From: Anaerolineaceae bacterium
GTDB taxonomy: Bacteria > Chloroflexota > Anaerolineae > Anaerolineales > Anaerolineaceae
NCBI GenBank assembly: GCA_029265815.1
Contig: JAJUGU010000001.1
Coordinates: forward strand, 372,001-436,000
DNA: 64,000 bases
Direction of reading: 5' to 3'
Under the pieces are notes generated by a model that searched no databases, was not told where the DNA came from, and was given only the letters and a program-made list of their open reading frames with translations. Numbering within the stretch: position 1 is the first letter of the stretch; each line of letters opens with the position of its first letter. Made by a program: the position numbers and the translations under genes. This document shows, in pieces, positions 9,083 through 19,560 of this stretch.

Positions 9083-10300
9083 ATGAAGCGTTTGTTTTAT
9101 TACCGTTTGCAGATCTTTGCAGTTTTTCTACTGCTGTTTACTGTATCCTTTCGTTACGTTTCTGCGCAGAATTCAATTATCATCTCCGATAACCAGGTCA
9201 TCTATCATTTTGGTTCTGATTTAAAGATCACCTCTAAAATCACTCTTGATAATTTAACTGGAAGTGTCTTTATCATCCTTCAACCTGAAGGACAAACTTC
9301 ACGCCAAATTGCATTAACTCCCGATGATCAAGGGCAGTTAATATTTTCCTACGACCTCCATCAGGATCCATTAAAACCATTTTCCCGTATTTATTATTGG
9401 TATCAGATTGAGTCTGATACAGGTTCCATTGTCACCAGTCCTTCATTTTGGTTTGATTACGTTGATAATCGATATGAATGGAAAACGCATTCCTCGAAGC
9501 TATTTAATGTTTATTGGACGGAAGAAGATGCCACCTTTGGCCAACAAGTAATAGATATTGCAACCGCAGGTCTGGAGCGTGCAACTTCACTCTTCCCTGT
9601 GGCACCAGAACTGCCAATCAGCATTTACATTTATCCTGACATTAATTCTTTGCAGGATGCATTAACCACATCCAGCCAAACCTTTGTCGCAGGTCACGCA
9701 TCACCAGAACTTGGCGTTATCTTGATTTCTGATGGGGCAGATCAAACCAGTCTGATCGAATTGGAACGACAAATACCTCATGAATTGATGCATATTCTCC
9801 AATTCCAGGTCTTAGGAAATGCGTATCAGAATGCACCAGCATGGCTGCTCGAAGGCATGGCAACCCTGGCACAATCTTACCCCAATGCCGATAACGACCG
9901 CATACTCAACTCTGCCATTAAAAATGGGGCTCTAATACCCCTGGAGTCTTTATGTGAATCTCTGCCTGTTGAAGCAGAAACCAACATCCTGGGTTACGCG
10001 CAGTCAGCCGCAGTTGTGAGTTATACGAAAGACACCTTCGGGTCAGATATCTTTCTATCTATGTTTAATTCCGTTTCGAAAGGTTTATCCTGCGAACAAG
10101 TCATATTAACCCATACTAACCTCTCCTCAGATCAGCTGCTTTCAGCCTGGCTGCAGACGGTTTACCCTGCCCCTCAAACCTCATCGAACAATAAATCCTC
10201 AATTCTGATTATCGTCGGAGCGGTAATCATGATATCCGTTTCATTCGTCCTTATTCGTGAGATGATTCGAAAAAAGAAAGCCAGAGCTCCTTATGGCTGA
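9083..10300 (+). CDS. membrane-anchored gluzincin peptidase (peptidase MA family-like)
   Basis: A 405-residue exported protein with an N-terminal signal peptide (about residues 1-28) and one C-terminal membrane segment (about 374-393) ending in basic residues. The zinc site HELMH starts at His233, with the third ligand in [11 protein letters not shown] about 24 residues later, which is a gluzincin arrangement as in the peptidase MA family. The N-terminal part (30-140) looks like a beta-rich domain. The protein would be anchored with its catalytic domain outside the cell. Its stop overlaps the acylphosphatase start by 8 bases. Confidence 0.78.
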   Translation: MKRLFYYRLQIFAVFLLLFTVSFRYVSAQNSIIISDNQVIYHFGSDLKITSKITLDNLTGSVFIILQPEGQTSRQIALTPDDQGQLIFSYDLHQDPLKPFSRIYYWYQIESDTGSIVTSPSFWFDYVDNRYEWKTHSSKLFNVYWTEEDATFGQQVIDIATAGLERATSLFPVAPELPISIYIYPDINSLQDALTTSSQTFVAGHASPELGVILISDGADQTSLIELERQIPHELMHILQFQVLGNAYQNAPAWLLEGMATLAQSYPNADNDRILNSAIKNGALIPLESLCESLPVEAETNILGYAQSAAVVSYTKDTFGSDIFLSMFNSVSKGLSCEQVILTHTNLSSDQLLSAWLQTVYPAPQTSSNNKSSILIIVGAVIMISVSFVLIREMIRKKKARAPYG

Positions 10301-10580
10301 GAAAGCAGGGTTACACATTTTTGTAGAAGGCAGGGTACAGGGCGTAGGCTTCCGCTATTTCGTTAAGGAACACGCCAATCAATTGTCACTGACTGGATGG
10401 GTGCGTAATCTTGAGGATGGCAGAGTGGAAATTATGGCAGAGGGTGAAAGGAATAACCTGCTAAGGTTCATTGATCAGATACGCATCGGTCCTCGTAATG
10501 CCTTCGTTTCAGATTTCAGTTTCGAGTGGCTGGAATCAACAGGACATTACAAATACTTTATGATCGCGCCCACAGGATAA
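10293..10580 (+). CDS. acyP: acylphosphatase
   Basis: A 95-residue acylphosphatase that hydrolyses carboxyl-phosphate bonds. The phosphate-binding loop [12 protein letters not shown] with the catalytic Arg and the [13 protein letters not shown] segment with the catalytic Asn are intact. It overlaps the upstream peptidase gene by 8 bases and is the last gene of the site-2-protease operon; the convergent uvrB gene ends 23 bases beyond. Confidence 0.9.
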   Translation: MAEKAGLHIFVEGRVQGVGFRYFVKEHANQLSLTGWVRNLEDGRVEIMAEGERNNLLRFIDQIRIGPRNAFVSDFSFEWLESTGHYKYFMIAPTG

Positions 10581-10603
10581 TTCCCGCCCGCAATTTTTCA
10601 TCA

Positions 10604-12652
10604 TCATTCGATTTCTCCAGCCATCAATCTGGCTTTCTGCCATGGGGGTACGTTAGATTCTTCGGCTAGAATATTTTTCAGGTCAATAATTTGATCACGA
10701 ATTACCGCTGCCTGTTCAAATTCAAGATCCCTGGCTGCCTGTCGCATCTGATCTTCCAATTCATGGATAAGCCTTTTAATCTCGTTCACAGGCATGCGTT
10801 CTGCTCTTTCTCTCACACGGTACTCGCCCCTTCCTTCAGACGCCATTGCCGGGCTTACACTTAATTGTTCAGTCAAATCATGAACAGCCTTAATCACAGT
10901 AAAAGGTTCTATACCGTGCGCCAGGTTGTAATCCATTTGTTTTTTACGTCTACGGTTAGTCTCATCAATCGCGGTTTTCATAGCGTCCGTAACCTGGTCG
11001 GCATACATGATAACCTTGCCATTAACATTGCGTGCAGCGCGGCCAATGGTTTGGATCAGGGCTGTTGCTGAGCGTAGAAAACCCTGCTTATCAGCATCCA
11101 ATACAGCCACAAGTGACACCTCAGGCAGGTCTAAACCTTCCCGCAGCAGGTTGATACCAACAATGACATCGAAAACACCCATACGCAGGTCGCGCAGGAT
11201 TCCTACCCGCTCCAATGTTTCCACTTCTGAGTGTAAATAATTTACCTTGAGCCCCAACTCCAAAAGGTAATCTGAAAGATCTTCAGCCATTCGCTTGGTC
11301 AATGTGGTCACCAATACGCGTTCACCATTTTCTACGCGTTTCTTTATTTCTCCGTAGAGGTCGTCTACCTGCCCCTTGGTTGGTCGCACTTCGACCTGTG
11401 GATCAACGAGACCGGTAGGCCTAATGATCTGTTCGACTACCTGGTTCGCACGTTTCAATTCAAATTCAGCAGGTGTAGCTGAAGTGTAAATGGTGTATCC
11501 CATGGTTTTCTCAAATTCTTCGAACTTAAGGGGACGGTTGTCCAGTGCAGAGGGAAGCCTGAATCCATATTCAACAAGCGTGGATTTACGTGACTGGTCG
11601 CCATTATACATGCCCCTGATTTGGGGAATGGTCATGTGGGATTCATCCAATACCAGCAGATATTCACTGGGCAAATAATCCATCAACGTCCATGGCGCTG
11701 AGCCAACCGGCCGTTGATCGAGATGCCGGGAGTAATTTTCAATACCAGAGCAATATCCAACCTCGCGTAGCATTTCAAGATCATAGCGTACGCGCTGTTC
11801 GATACGCTGTGCTTCCAGCAATCTGCCATTGGCTTTGAAATACTTGATTTGATCATCCAACTCTTTTTCGATATCACTAATGGCTATCTTTAACCGCTCA
11901 TCACTTGCGATGTAATGCTTGGCGGGATAAATTTCGATGTGAACTGGCTCAGAGTAAACCTCACCGGTCAGTGGGCTAAATTCAACGATCTTTTCAACCT
12001 CATCTCCAAAGAAATTCAATCGAAAAGCTTTCTTTTCTTCGTATGCCGGGAATATTTCAATTGTATCGCCCCTCACACGAAAAACACCTGGCCTGAGCTC
12101 CATGTCGTTGCGTTGATATTGGCTCTCGATTAATTGACGCAACAATGCATTTCGTCGATAAATACCACCGACATCCAGTTTCATCACAACATTCCCATAT
12201 TCTTCAGGGTTGCCGAGACCATAAATGCAAGAGACAGAAGCAACAATGATGACATCTTTACGCGACATCAAAGCTGTAGTTGCAGCCAGACGCATACGTT
12301 CAATTTCTTCATTGATCTCGGTTTCTTTTTCGATATAGAGATCATGCCTTGGGACATAAGCTTCAGGTTGATAATAATCGTAATATGAAACAAAATAAGA
12401 AACGGCGTTATCTGGAAAAAATTCTTTAAATTCAGAATACAATTGCGCTGCCAGAGTCTTGTTGTGAGCCATGATCAGCGCCGGCATCTGAAGTTGTTGA
12501 ATCACATTGGCAATGGTAAATGTCTTCCCGGTTCCAGTCGCACCAAGCAAAACCTGATCCTTAAAGCCATTCCTCACCCCTTGAACCAATTCGGCGATCG
12601 CTTCAGGCTGGTCTCCGGTAGGAAGATATGGTGCTTTTAAATTAAATTCCAT
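10604..12652 (-). CDS. uvrB: excinuclease ABC subunit B
   Basis: A 682-residue UvrB, the damage-verifying helicase of nucleotide excision repair. It has Walker A GATGTGKT near residue 40, the DNA-binding beta-hairpin region [16 protein letters not shown] in motif II, the helicase motifs TIGRAARN and [13 protein letters not shown], and a C-terminal UVR domain ([19 protein letters not shown]). Length is standard. AGGAG lies 7 bases before the ATG. A LexA-like sequence abuts the -10 box upstream. mfd, the other NER gene here, is 2 kb further upstream on the same strand. Confidence 0.96.
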   Translation of the reverse strand: MEFNLKAPYLPTGDQPEAIAELVQGVRNGFKDQVLLGATGTGKTFTIANVIQQLQMPALIMAHNKTLAAQLYSEFKEFFPDNAVSYFVSYYDYYQPEAYVPRHDLYIEKETEINEEIERMRLAATTALMSRKDVIIVASVSCIYGLGNPEEYGNVVMKLDVGGIYRRNALLRQLIESQYQRNDMELRPGVFRVRGDTIEIFPAYEEKKAFRLNFFGDEVEKIVEFSPLTGEVYSEPVHIEIYPAKHYIASDERLKIAISDIEKELDDQIKYFKANGRLLEAQRIEQRVRYDLEMLREVGYCSGIENYSRHLDQRPVGSAPWTLMDYLPSEYLLVLDESHMTIPQIRGMYNGDQSRKSTLVEYGFRLPSALDNRPLKFEEFEKTMGYTIYTSATPAEFELKRANQVVEQIIRPTGLVDPQVEVRPTKGQVDDLYGEIKKRVENGERVLVTTLTKRMAEDLSDYLLELGLKVNYLHSEVETLERVGILRDLRMGVFDVIVGINLLREGLDLPEVSLVAVLDADKQGFLRSATALIQTIGRAARNVNGKVIMYADQVTDAMKTAIDETNRRRKKQMDYNLAHGIEPFTVIKAVHDLTEQLSVSPAMASEGRGEYRVRERAERMPVNEIKRLIHELEDQMRQAARDLEFEQAAVIRDQIIDLKNILAEESNVPPWQKARLMAGEIE

Positions 12653-12683
12653 CAGACACTCCTATCATTCTTAAGACAGGATT

Positions 12684-12701
12684 ATTATAGCACATTTGTT
12701 C
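12684..12701 (-). promoter_or_regulatory. uvrB promoter with LexA-like box
   Basis: On the minus strand GAACAAATGTGC (12701-12690) runs straight into TATAAT (12689-12684), giving an extended -10 TGCTATAAT. The first element differs by one base from the GAAC-N4-GTTC LexA box of Gram-positive bacteria. SOS control of uvrB is inferred from this. Confidence 0.5.
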
Positions 12702-12721
12702 TTTACCAGTCTTTAGGGATC

Positions 12722-14095
12722 TCAATCTGAAAGATTCGGCAAAAATAAAGTGAATACTGCTCCTCCACGGGGGTCGTTTGCAGCTCGCAAATCACCGCCC
12801 ATGATCAAAGCCAGTTTTTTTGAAATAGCCAATCCCAATCCACTTCCGCCGCTTTCTCGATTGCGTGCTTTCTCATGCCTGTAAAATCGTTCAAACAGGT
12901 GAGGAAGCGCTGATACTGGAATACCCTGGCCATCATCTCTTACCGAGAATTCAATCACATCGTTATTATTCTTGACAACAACCTCTATCTGTCCACCCTT
13001 TTTCCCGTATCGTAGTGCATTGGTAAACAGATTGTGCATGATCTGCATCAGACGGTCTGGATCAGCCATGACAAATTTGCCTTTGGCGTCACCTGCGATG
13101 GTAACATCAATGGCAGTCCCTTCCTGATTGGCTTGCCCTTTATAGTGTTCCACAATGCGCTGCACCATAACATCAAATTGAATTTTTTCCAGATTCAACT
13201 TCAATTCGCCCGCATCAGCCATCGCCAGTAAGCGCAGATCTTCAACCATGCGAGTTAATAAATTCGCCTGTTCTTTGACGATTCGTAAATTTTCTTTATC
13301 CAGCGGCACTACTCCATCGGTCATCGCCTCAATCTGTGCCTTCTGCACCGCCAGTGGAGTGCGCAATTCATGAGCGATATCAGCAGTCAGAGCTTTCTTT
13401 CGTTCTTCCAACGCTTCAAGATTTGAAGCCATTTGATTGAAAGTTCTTCCCAGTACTGCCAACTCATCAGTCCCTTTCACAGTGACACGTGTGGATAGAT
13501 CACCAGCCGACAATTTTTTTGAAGCTATTGTTAGCGCTCGAACTGGTTTAAGCAGTTGATTGGAGATCAATATCGCCAAGATCACAGCAGCAATGGCAGC
13601 AGCAATACCCGAAACAACGATGACCTCTCTTAAACGAGAGATAAAGGGACTTAGATCATTCATTGTTACGCTGGAAGGATTCTCCACGATTAAATAACCA
13701 ATTACATTCCCTGCGGAATCATTAAGTTCTAGAGAATCCTTCAAATCATGCTCTTGAACTGTCTTGCCTGCTGGGAATGTATCAATCTCGCTTTTGATCA
13801 CTTCCAGATTGGCAGACACAAGCGCAATGCGGTTATTTCTTCTCTGAGAATTCCCCCCCTTCCCCCCCTGCCCGGTGCTAACTGTGATACTGACACCATC
13901 CCATGAATTTTCAGCCTCATAATAATTTTCCAACCGTTGAACCAGGTTTCCTAAACCATACATACCCCCCTGGTTGAGATAATTGTTCAGTTGTCGTTCG
14001 CTATCCAGGTTAGCATAGATCACAATACTGGAGATTGAAACAATGGCTACCAGCGAAAACGCCAGGATCAATTTACTCTTGAGTGAGATATTCAT
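12722..14095 (-). CDS. sensor histidine kinase (BaeS/CpxA type)
   Basis: A 457-residue membrane histidine kinase. It has an N-terminal membrane segment, an extracytoplasmic sensor of about 140 residues with a Gly/Asn-rich patch, a second membrane segment, a HAMP linker, a HisKA domain with HELRTPLAVQKAQIEA, and an HATPase domain with DDGQGIPVSALPHLFERFYR and GSGLGLAIS. I prefer ATG at 14095 to the TTG at 14101 that overlaps the regulator stop. It is encoded directly after its response regulator. The stimulus is unknown. Confidence 0.88.
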   Translation of the reverse strand: MNISLKSKLILAFSLVAIVSISSIVIYANLDSERQLNNYLNQGGMYGLGNLVQRLENYYEAENSWDGVSITVSTGQGGKGGNSQRRNNRIALVSANLEVIKSEIDTFPAGKTVQEHDLKDSLELNDSAGNVIGYLIVENPSSVTMNDLSPFISRLREVIVVSGIAAAIAAVILAILISNQLLKPVRALTIASKKLSAGDLSTRVTVKGTDELAVLGRTFNQMASNLEALEERKKALTADIAHELRTPLAVQKAQIEAMTDGVVPLDKENLRIVKEQANLLTRMVEDLRLLAMADAGELKLNLEKIQFDVMVQRIVEHYKGQANQEGTAIDVTIAGDAKGKFVMADPDRLMQIMHNLFTNALRYGKKGGQIEVVVKNNNDVIEFSVRDDGQGIPVSALPHLFERFYRHEKARNRESGGSGLGLAISKKLALIMGGDLRAANDPRGGAVFTLFLPNLSD

Positions 14096-14097
14096 AA

Positions 14098-14784
14098 TCA
14101 ATCATCTTCTGCAGAGAGTTTATACCCAATTCCAAATACCGTTTTAATAAGACGTGGTTTCTTGGTATCACTCTCGATCTTGGCACGCAGGTTCTTTATA
14201 TGGGCATCAATGGTGCGCTCATATCCCTCGTAGGCCTGCCCCTGCAGAGCATCGAGAAGCTGCAACCGTGTGTATACTCTGCCCGGGTTTTCAGCCATAA
14301 GCTTCAGGATTTCAAACTCAGAAGGGGTTAATTCGATGATGTGTTTTCCCTTTTTTACCTGATGAGCATCAATATCCATTTCCAAATCTTTGACGATTAA
14401 TTTCTTCTCCTGACCGGTTCCCTTCAAGTACCGCCTGAGTACCGTCTTTACCCTGGCAACAACTTCTTTAGGTGAGAAAGGTTTCGTGATGTAATCATCT
14501 GCACCAATTTCAAGGCCGCTCAATTTATCAACTTCTTCAACTCGTGCAGTGATCATGATGATCGGTATATCCTTTTCTTTCAACACCCCTCTCGCAACCT
14601 CCATACCATCCATTCCTGGCAGGTTGAGATCAAGCAGAATCAAATCGACTTTTTCAGTTAAGCTTAGATCATACCCGGTATCTCCGCGTGCAGCGGTAAG
14701 CACACGATACCCCTCCCGTTCCAGGTAGGATTGCAGTATACGAGAGAGAACAGGTTCATCCTCGATGATTAAAATTGTCGTCAT
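14098..14784 (-). CDS. OmpR-family response regulator
   Basis: A 228-residue regulator with a receiver domain (phospho-acceptor Asp in LILLDLNLPGMDG, Lys in ITKPFSPKE) and a C-terminal winged-helix DNA-binding domain (ELTPSEFEILKLMAENPG, RTIDAHIKNLRAKI). It overlaps the mfd stop by ATGA and is followed by its kinase. TGCTATAAT sits only 6 bases upstream of the start, inside the mfd 3' end, so it may also be transcribed as a leaderless mRNA independently of mfd. Confidence 0.93.
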   Translation of the reverse strand: MTTILIIEDEPVLSRILQSYLEREGYRVLTAARGDTGYDLSLTEKVDLILLDLNLPGMDGMEVARGVLKEKDIPIIMITARVEEVDKLSGLEIGADDYITKPFSPKEVVARVKTVLRRYLKGTGQEKKLIVKDLEMDIDAHQVKKGKHIIELTPSEFEILKLMAENPGRVYTRLQLLDALQGQAYEGYERTIDAHIKNLRAKIESDTKKPRLIKTVFGIGYKLSAEDD

Positions 14785-17700
14785 AACGCGATTATAGCAT
14801 TCAATATGGTTAGCAAATTATCGCGCCACGAGGGATCGTTTTCATCAAATTGCATCCAGTACGCATTCTTACCCGGCCGACATTGAAATCCAATGGGAGG
14901 CAAATCTCTCGCTGGAGCGCCATTAGGTACTTGCGGAAAGCGTAACACAATTTGATTTGCCTCTATGGCAACTGATACCAGACCGGCTTTTGCTGCCAGT
15001 AATTTCACCCGTAATTGATAGAACAGGTCTTTTACCTGCTCAACTGGCTGGCCAAAACGATCAGTAAACTCTTCAATTAATTGATCCAGTTCTGAAATCT
15101 CTTCAAGGTGTGCCATGCGCCTGTATAATTGCAGTCGAAGTGTTTGATCTGGAATGTATTCAATGGGAATTCCCACTGATAATGGCAGGTCAACACTCAC
15201 CGGCAGGTAACCCGCGCTTTTACCGAAAGCCTTTTCAAGACCTTTTTGATCAGATTTGATGTTACGCAGTTGTTGTACAGCCTGTGCAAGCATACGCGTA
15301 TACAGGTGAAAACCGACTGATGCAATATATCCAGATTGCCTTGTACCGAGCATTTCACCAGCCCCGCGCATCTCCAGATCTCGCATTGCGATCGAATATC
15401 CTGCACCCAACTGAGTGTTTTCTGCTATGGTCTCAAGTCTCTCCTGACCTTCAGGTGTAGGAGCTTTTTTACGATGTTTGAAGAAATATGCATAGGCTCT
15501 CTGCCCGGCACGTCCCACCCTGCCGCGTAGTTGGTAGAGCTGTGCCAATCCAAATGTATCCCCTCGATCCACGATGAGGGTATTCGCGTTCGGGATATCC
15601 AGACCGGATTCAATGATTGAAGTGCATAACAATACATCTAACTCACCGGTGGTAAATTGTGTCATCACGCGAGAAAGTTCATCTTCCTTCATCTGCCCGT
15701 GTGCAATCCCAATTCGAGCTTCCGGCACCAGGTTTACCAGGTGCTGTTTCATCGCATAAATCGTTTGCACCCGGTTATGGACAAAGAAGGTTTGCCCTCC
15801 CCGATCAAGTTCACGCAAGATCGCCTGTCGAACAATTTTTGGAGAGTATGGCCCTATGTGTGTAATAATCGGCAGCCTTTCAGCGGGAGGTGTGTTTATC
15901 ACCGAGATATCTCTTGCCCCTGTCAAAGCCATATATAACGTGCGTGGAATGGGTGTTGCAGTAAGCGTTAAGACATCCACTTCGGTACGTAATTTCTTAA
16001 AATGCTCTTTATGTGTCACTCCGAAGCGCTGCTCTTCATCTATAATGACTAAACCAAGGTCTTTGAACACAACGTCCGAAGTCAATAATCGATGTGTTCC
16101 AATCACAATATCGACTTCTCCGAGAAGCAACTTGAGAATAATTTCATCCTGTTCTTTTGGGCTTCGAAAACGAGATAACATTTCCACCGATATCGGATAC
16201 GGCGCCAGGCGTTGTCGAAAAGTTTCAAAATGCTGTTGAGCCAGAACGGTAGTCGGCACAAGGATGGCTACCTGCTTCCCGTCCATCACACATTTGAATG
16301 CTGCCCGGAGTGCCACTTCTGTCTTTCCGTAGCCAACGTCACCGCACAACAATCTATCCATTGGCCTGGCAGTTTCCATGTCTTTTTTTACATCCATGAT
16401 CGCTTTGATTTGATCATCAGTCTCTACGTATGGAAAGCTGGCTTCCAGTTCCTGCTGCCATGGGGTATCAGGTTTGAAGGCGTATCCCTCAGCTTCCTGT
16501 CGTTTTGCATATAGTTCCAGTAAGTCTTGAGCTACACGAATGACTGCTTCACGTACGCTTTGTTTGGTTTGCGCCCACTCGTTACTCCCCAACCGTGAAA
16601 TGTGTGGTTGTTCTCCATCCGTTCCAATATACCGATTGAGACGGTCTGCCTGGTGTATGGGTACGTATAACTGGTCGCCGCCTTCATAATCAACCAGTAA
16701 GAATTCTCTCTCTATACCCTCAAGCGTTCGCCGCACCAGTCCGGCAAATTTTCCGATACCATAATCCACATGCACAACCCAGTCGCCTACCTTAAGATCA
16801 GCAAAATCGGCTTCTGGTGCAGTGTATTTAACCTTGACTCTTGCTCGTGGAACCGGTCTTTCCCATCCGAAGATCTCACCATCAGTGATGAAATGAAACA
16901 CCTTGCCGTCATCTTGTATGAGATCCCATCCTTCACCCAGGGTGGCTTCTTTGAATTGGACCCGGCTTGCATCACATTCACCGGAATAATCTTGCCAGAT
17001 TTCTTTTAGCCGCGATAATTGCCTGGTTACAATTTCGGCTGATTCACCATCTTGGCAATACTTAACCAATTGCTCCATGAATGGTTTCAGATGGCCTGCA
17101 AAACGCTGCCCAGGTTGAAAAATGGATTCTAAATTGTTTTCAACCTCTGTTAACGAATTACCCATCTCCACCCAGCGCCGTGTTTGAATTGTATCCACAA
17201 TCTCTGACCATGACAGGTACGGTACTGGAAAATCAGCAGATAATGTTCCTTCTTGAATACTATCTGCCCGATTTTTTAATGCCTGAGTCTCAATTTCCTC
17301 ACCAAATCCCTGAATATTCGAAAGGTTGTCTACCAGGATCAGAGCATCCTTCGGTAAATAATCCAGAATCGTTGAAGGAGTTGGATGAATAACAGGGATT
17401 TGAAACTCTTCTAACGAATCATCAGTCCCATCTAAGGTATTTCCCGATCTGATCAGGTATTCACGGGCTGGAGGGATCAACAATTGATCAAGATTGCGAA
17501 CTGTACGTTGAGTGGTTGGATCAAATTGACGGAGGGTATCGATTTCATCCCCAAAATATTCCAACCTGGCTGGAAATCGTTCCACCGGCGTCCATACATC
17601 AAGGATTCCACCACGGCGTGAAAATTGTCCAAAATCGACTACAACATCGACATTCTCATACCCCAGACGGACCCATTCTCTCTGTAGAACTTGCGGGTCT

Positions 17701-18158
17701 ATTTTTTGTCCAACTTTTATTGTTTTACTGGCCAGAATGAAATCTCTTCGCGGCATGGTGCGGGTCATCACTGCCCGCAAAGGTGCCACAATCACCAGTG
17801 GCTGTTTGGGGCGCAGCGGTCCTGGCAGGTGATATTGCGCGAGAGCACCCAATCCTAATAGACGGTCGCGACGTGTAAGGCTGCCCCACGCAGCCTGCTC
17901 ATAAAACATTGGTGTTGGTTCGGGGAAATAGTATCGTGGGAGATCAGGTAACCAGAAGTTCAGCTCATCAAACATTAACAGCGCCTTATCGGCACGGTCT
18001 GTCAATATCAAAATCGGTACTTCAAGATCTGTAACCAGAGCTGCTGCGATCGGTAAGCGCGCAGATCGCTGCAGGCCCAGACTGGCTTTCAACGTCCCTA
18101 CCTTGATCGAGTCAAGGCAGTTCTGATAAGCACGCTGTTTTCGGATTGTATCAAGCAT
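14781..18158 (-). CDS. mfd: transcription-repair coupling factor
   Basis: An 1125-residue Mfd that removes RNA polymerase stalled at lesions and recruits UvrA. Order of domains: UvrB-homology module (1-330), D3 region, CarD-like RNA polymerase-interaction domain (GDWVVHVDYGIGKFAGL), RecG-type translocase with GDVGYGKTEVALRAAF and DEEQRFGV, TRG motif region, and a C-terminal TRCF domain. Length is typical. Its start overlaps the pth stop by 8 bases, so pth-mfd-regulator-kinase form one tightly packed minus-strand unit. Confidence 0.96.
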   Translation of the reverse strand: MLDTIRKQRAYQNCLDSIKVGTLKASLGLQRSARLPIAAALVTDLEVPILILTDRADKALLMFDELNFWLPDLPRYYFPEPTPMFYEQAAWGSLTRRDRLLGLGALAQYHLPGPLRPKQPLVIVAPLRAVMTRTMPRRDFILASKTIKVGQKIDPQVLQREWVRLGYENVDVVVDFGQFSRRGGILDVWTPVERFPARLEYFGDEIDTLRQFDPTTQRTVRNLDQLLIPPAREYLIRSGNTLDGTDDSLEEFQIPVIHPTPSTILDYLPKDALILVDNLSNIQGFGEEIETQALKNRADSIQEGTLSADFPVPYLSWSEIVDTIQTRRWVEMGNSLTEVENNLESIFQPGQRFAGHLKPFMEQLVKYCQDGESAEIVTRQLSRLKEIWQDYSGECDASRVQFKEATLGEGWDLIQDDGKVFHFITDGEIFGWERPVPRARVKVKYTAPEADFADLKVGDWVVHVDYGIGKFAGLVRRTLEGIEREFLLVDYEGGDQLYVPIHQADRLNRYIGTDGEQPHISRLGSNEWAQTKQSVREAVIRVAQDLLELYAKRQEAEGYAFKPDTPWQQELEASFPYVETDDQIKAIMDVKKDMETARPMDRLLCGDVGYGKTEVALRAAFKCVMDGKQVAILVPTTVLAQQHFETFRQRLAPYPISVEMLSRFRSPKEQDEIILKLLLGEVDIVIGTHRLLTSDVVFKDLGLVIIDEEQRFGVTHKEHFKKLRTEVDVLTLTATPIPRTLYMALTGARDISVINTPPAERLPIITHIGPYSPKIVRQAILRELDRGGQTFFVHNRVQTIYAMKQHLVNLVPEARIGIAHGQMKEDELSRVMTQFTTGELDVLLCTSIIESGLDIPNANTLIVDRGDTFGLAQLYQLRGRVGRAGQRAYAYFFKHRKKAPTPEGQERLETIAENTQLGAGYSIAMRDLEMRGAGEMLGTRQSGYIASVGFHLYTRMLAQAVQQLRNIKSDQKGLEKAFGKSAGYLPVSVDLPLSVGIPIEYIPDQTLRLQLYRRMAHLEEISELDQLIEEFTDRFGQPVEQVKDLFYQLRVKLLAAKAGLVSVAIEANQIVLRFPQVPNGAPARDLPPIGFQCRPGKNAYWMQFDENDPSWRDNLLTILNAIIAL
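14791..14799 (-). promoter_or_regulatory. extended -10 promoter inside mfd, leaderless-type
   Basis: The minus strand reads TGCTATAAT-CGCGTT-ATG, so a transcript starting the usual 7 bases after the -10 box would begin at or beside the start codon of the response regulator. No strong -35 hexamer is seen, as expected for an extended -10. Confidence 0.5.
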
Positions 18159-18798
18159 CTTGTTCTTTATTTTGTTGATTCGGGTTGAACCGGTTCATTG
18201 CAGTGTCTAAACCGTATTCTAAGAAACAATCTAATGCCTCTGCGGCCCGGTTTAAGAATTCAATTAGTGTTTCCTGTTCTGCTTTATGAAAGTTTTGCAG
18301 CACATATGCAGCCGCATCCATTTGTCCAGGCGGACGTCCCACTCCCATGCGTATTCGTGGAAATTCCTGCGAACCAATACGCTCAATAATCGAGTTAACG
18401 CCTTTTTGTCCTGCAGAACCACCTCCAGGCCGCATACGTATCACCCCAAACGGGAGATCGACATCGTCATGTGCAACGATCAGATTGCCCAAAGGAATCT
18501 TATAGAACCGGATCAAAGCTGAAACAGCTTGCCCAGAAAGGTTCATATAAGTTTGAGGTTTTACCAAAATAACCTTTTTTTCTCCAATTTTACCAATTCC
18601 AATAATAGCCTTGTTCTGTACCTTGGCAAGTTTGATCTCATGTTTCTTGGCAAAGGTTTCAACCACCATAAATCCGATATTATGGCGTGTTTCACGATAT
18701 TCACGACCCGGATTCCCTAATCCAACGATCATGTATGTGGCCTGGAGTTCATTCACTCCAGCAGACTCTCGATTGATCAACCGGTCTACGAGTGTCAA
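18151..18798 (-). CDS. pth: peptidyl-tRNA hydrolase
   Basis: A Pth that recycles peptidyl-tRNA released from ribosomes. The family core starts at MIVGLGNPGREYRETRHNIGFMVV, with catalytic His in TRHN, and continues with KPQTYMNLSGQAV and HDDVDLPFG. The TTG at 18798 has a nearby AGAGGATCAG and adds a 22-residue N-terminal extension absent from most Pth. The alternative start is ATG at 18732, which gives a canonical N-terminus but lacks a good ribosome site. It heads the pth-mfd unit. Confidence 0.93.
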   Translation of the reverse strand: MTLVDRLINRESAGVNELQATYMIVGLGNPGREYRETRHNIGFMVVETFAKKHEIKLAKVQNKAIIGIGKIGEKKVILVKPQTYMNLSGQAVSALIRFYKIPLGNLIVAHDDVDLPFGVIRMRPGGGSAGQKGVNSIIERIGSQEFPRIRMGVGRPPGQMDAAAYVLQNFHKAEQETLIEFLNRAAEALDCFLEYGLDTAMNRFNPNQQNKEQDA

Positions 18799-18810
18799 CT
18801 GATCCTCTCA

Positions 18811-19410
18811 TCATCTCGTGCGGAATTTTCGTAAGATGGAATACAAGAAAAGTAAAGTCAGCATCATTGCTGCTACTACAATGCCAGTAACCATACTGAT
18901 TTTTAGCTGTACACTATCTGCGGCTGCGGGGTTTGTAGGTAATGGAGTTGGTTGTTTGACCTCAGCTGTTTCTGATGATAATAATGGAATGCTGGTTTTT
19001 TCAGGGCCACCAACAGGCAAAGAAGTTGTAACAATATAAGTGTAGTTCCTGACTGTGATTTGCTTAACAATTACTTCATTAACTAAACCGTTGGTCGTCG
19101 TTACAGATAATTTTAGCTGATAAGTTCCATCTGTAATCGTTGTGGTATCCCATTTTGCGAGAACTACATCCTGCACTGGTGAATTTATTTTCGCGATTTG
19201 AAACCAATTCGCACCATCAGATCCATCATAAGCATAAGATATAGTTGCATAATCAAAATTCGTTTCAGGGATGCTTCCACGAATTTCCACGATCCCGTTA
19301 ACCGTTGCCCCAGCTTCTGGAAATGTAATATACAACCCTGGCGTTATGGTTAGCAATGAAACCAGAGAAGCAATTAAAATTGCGAGGCGATACAATAGAT
19401 TCATGGGCAT
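18811..19410 (-). CDS. membrane-anchored surface protein with Ig-like domain
   Basis: A 199-residue protein from ATG 19410, which has AAGGA at the right distance; GTG 19431 is less likely. It has an N-terminal signal peptide, a beta-rich Ig-like domain beginning ITFPEAGATVNGIVEIRGS (about residues 30-120) of the kind found in cell-surface proteins, a Pro/Thr-rich linker (PTPLPTNPAAA) and one C-terminal membrane helix followed by RKFRTR. It would be displayed outside with a cytoplasmic anchor. The binding partner is unknown. It ends 12 bases before the pth start. Confidence 0.7.
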   Translation of the reverse strand: MPMNLLYRLAILIASLVSLLTITPGLYITFPEAGATVNGIVEIRGSIPETNFDYATISYAYDGSDGANWFQIAKINSPVQDVVLAKWDTTTITDGTYQLKLSVTTTNGLVNEVIVKQITVRNYTYIVTTSLPVGGPEKTSIPLLSSETAEVKQPTPLPTNPAAADSVQLKISMVTGIVVAAMMLTLLFLYSILRKFRTR

Positions 19411-19542
19411 GGCAATCCTTAAGTTTAACACGAAGAGAATAAAGAATCAAACAAATAATTATGCTGTAAGATTTCTAAAGTTTTGCAAAATCTTGAGTAA
19501 CATCTTATCGGCTTTGGCTGTTAATGAGTTAACTGTTGGATA

Positions 19543-19551
19543 TGCTATAAT
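19543..19551 (+). promoter_or_regulatory. extended -10 promoter close to the start codon
   Basis: TGCTATAAT ends 9 bases before the ATG at 19561. Transcription would start about 3 bases before the ATG, leaving no room for a ribosome-binding site. Confidence 0.5.
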
Positions 19552-19560
19552 TATTTCACT

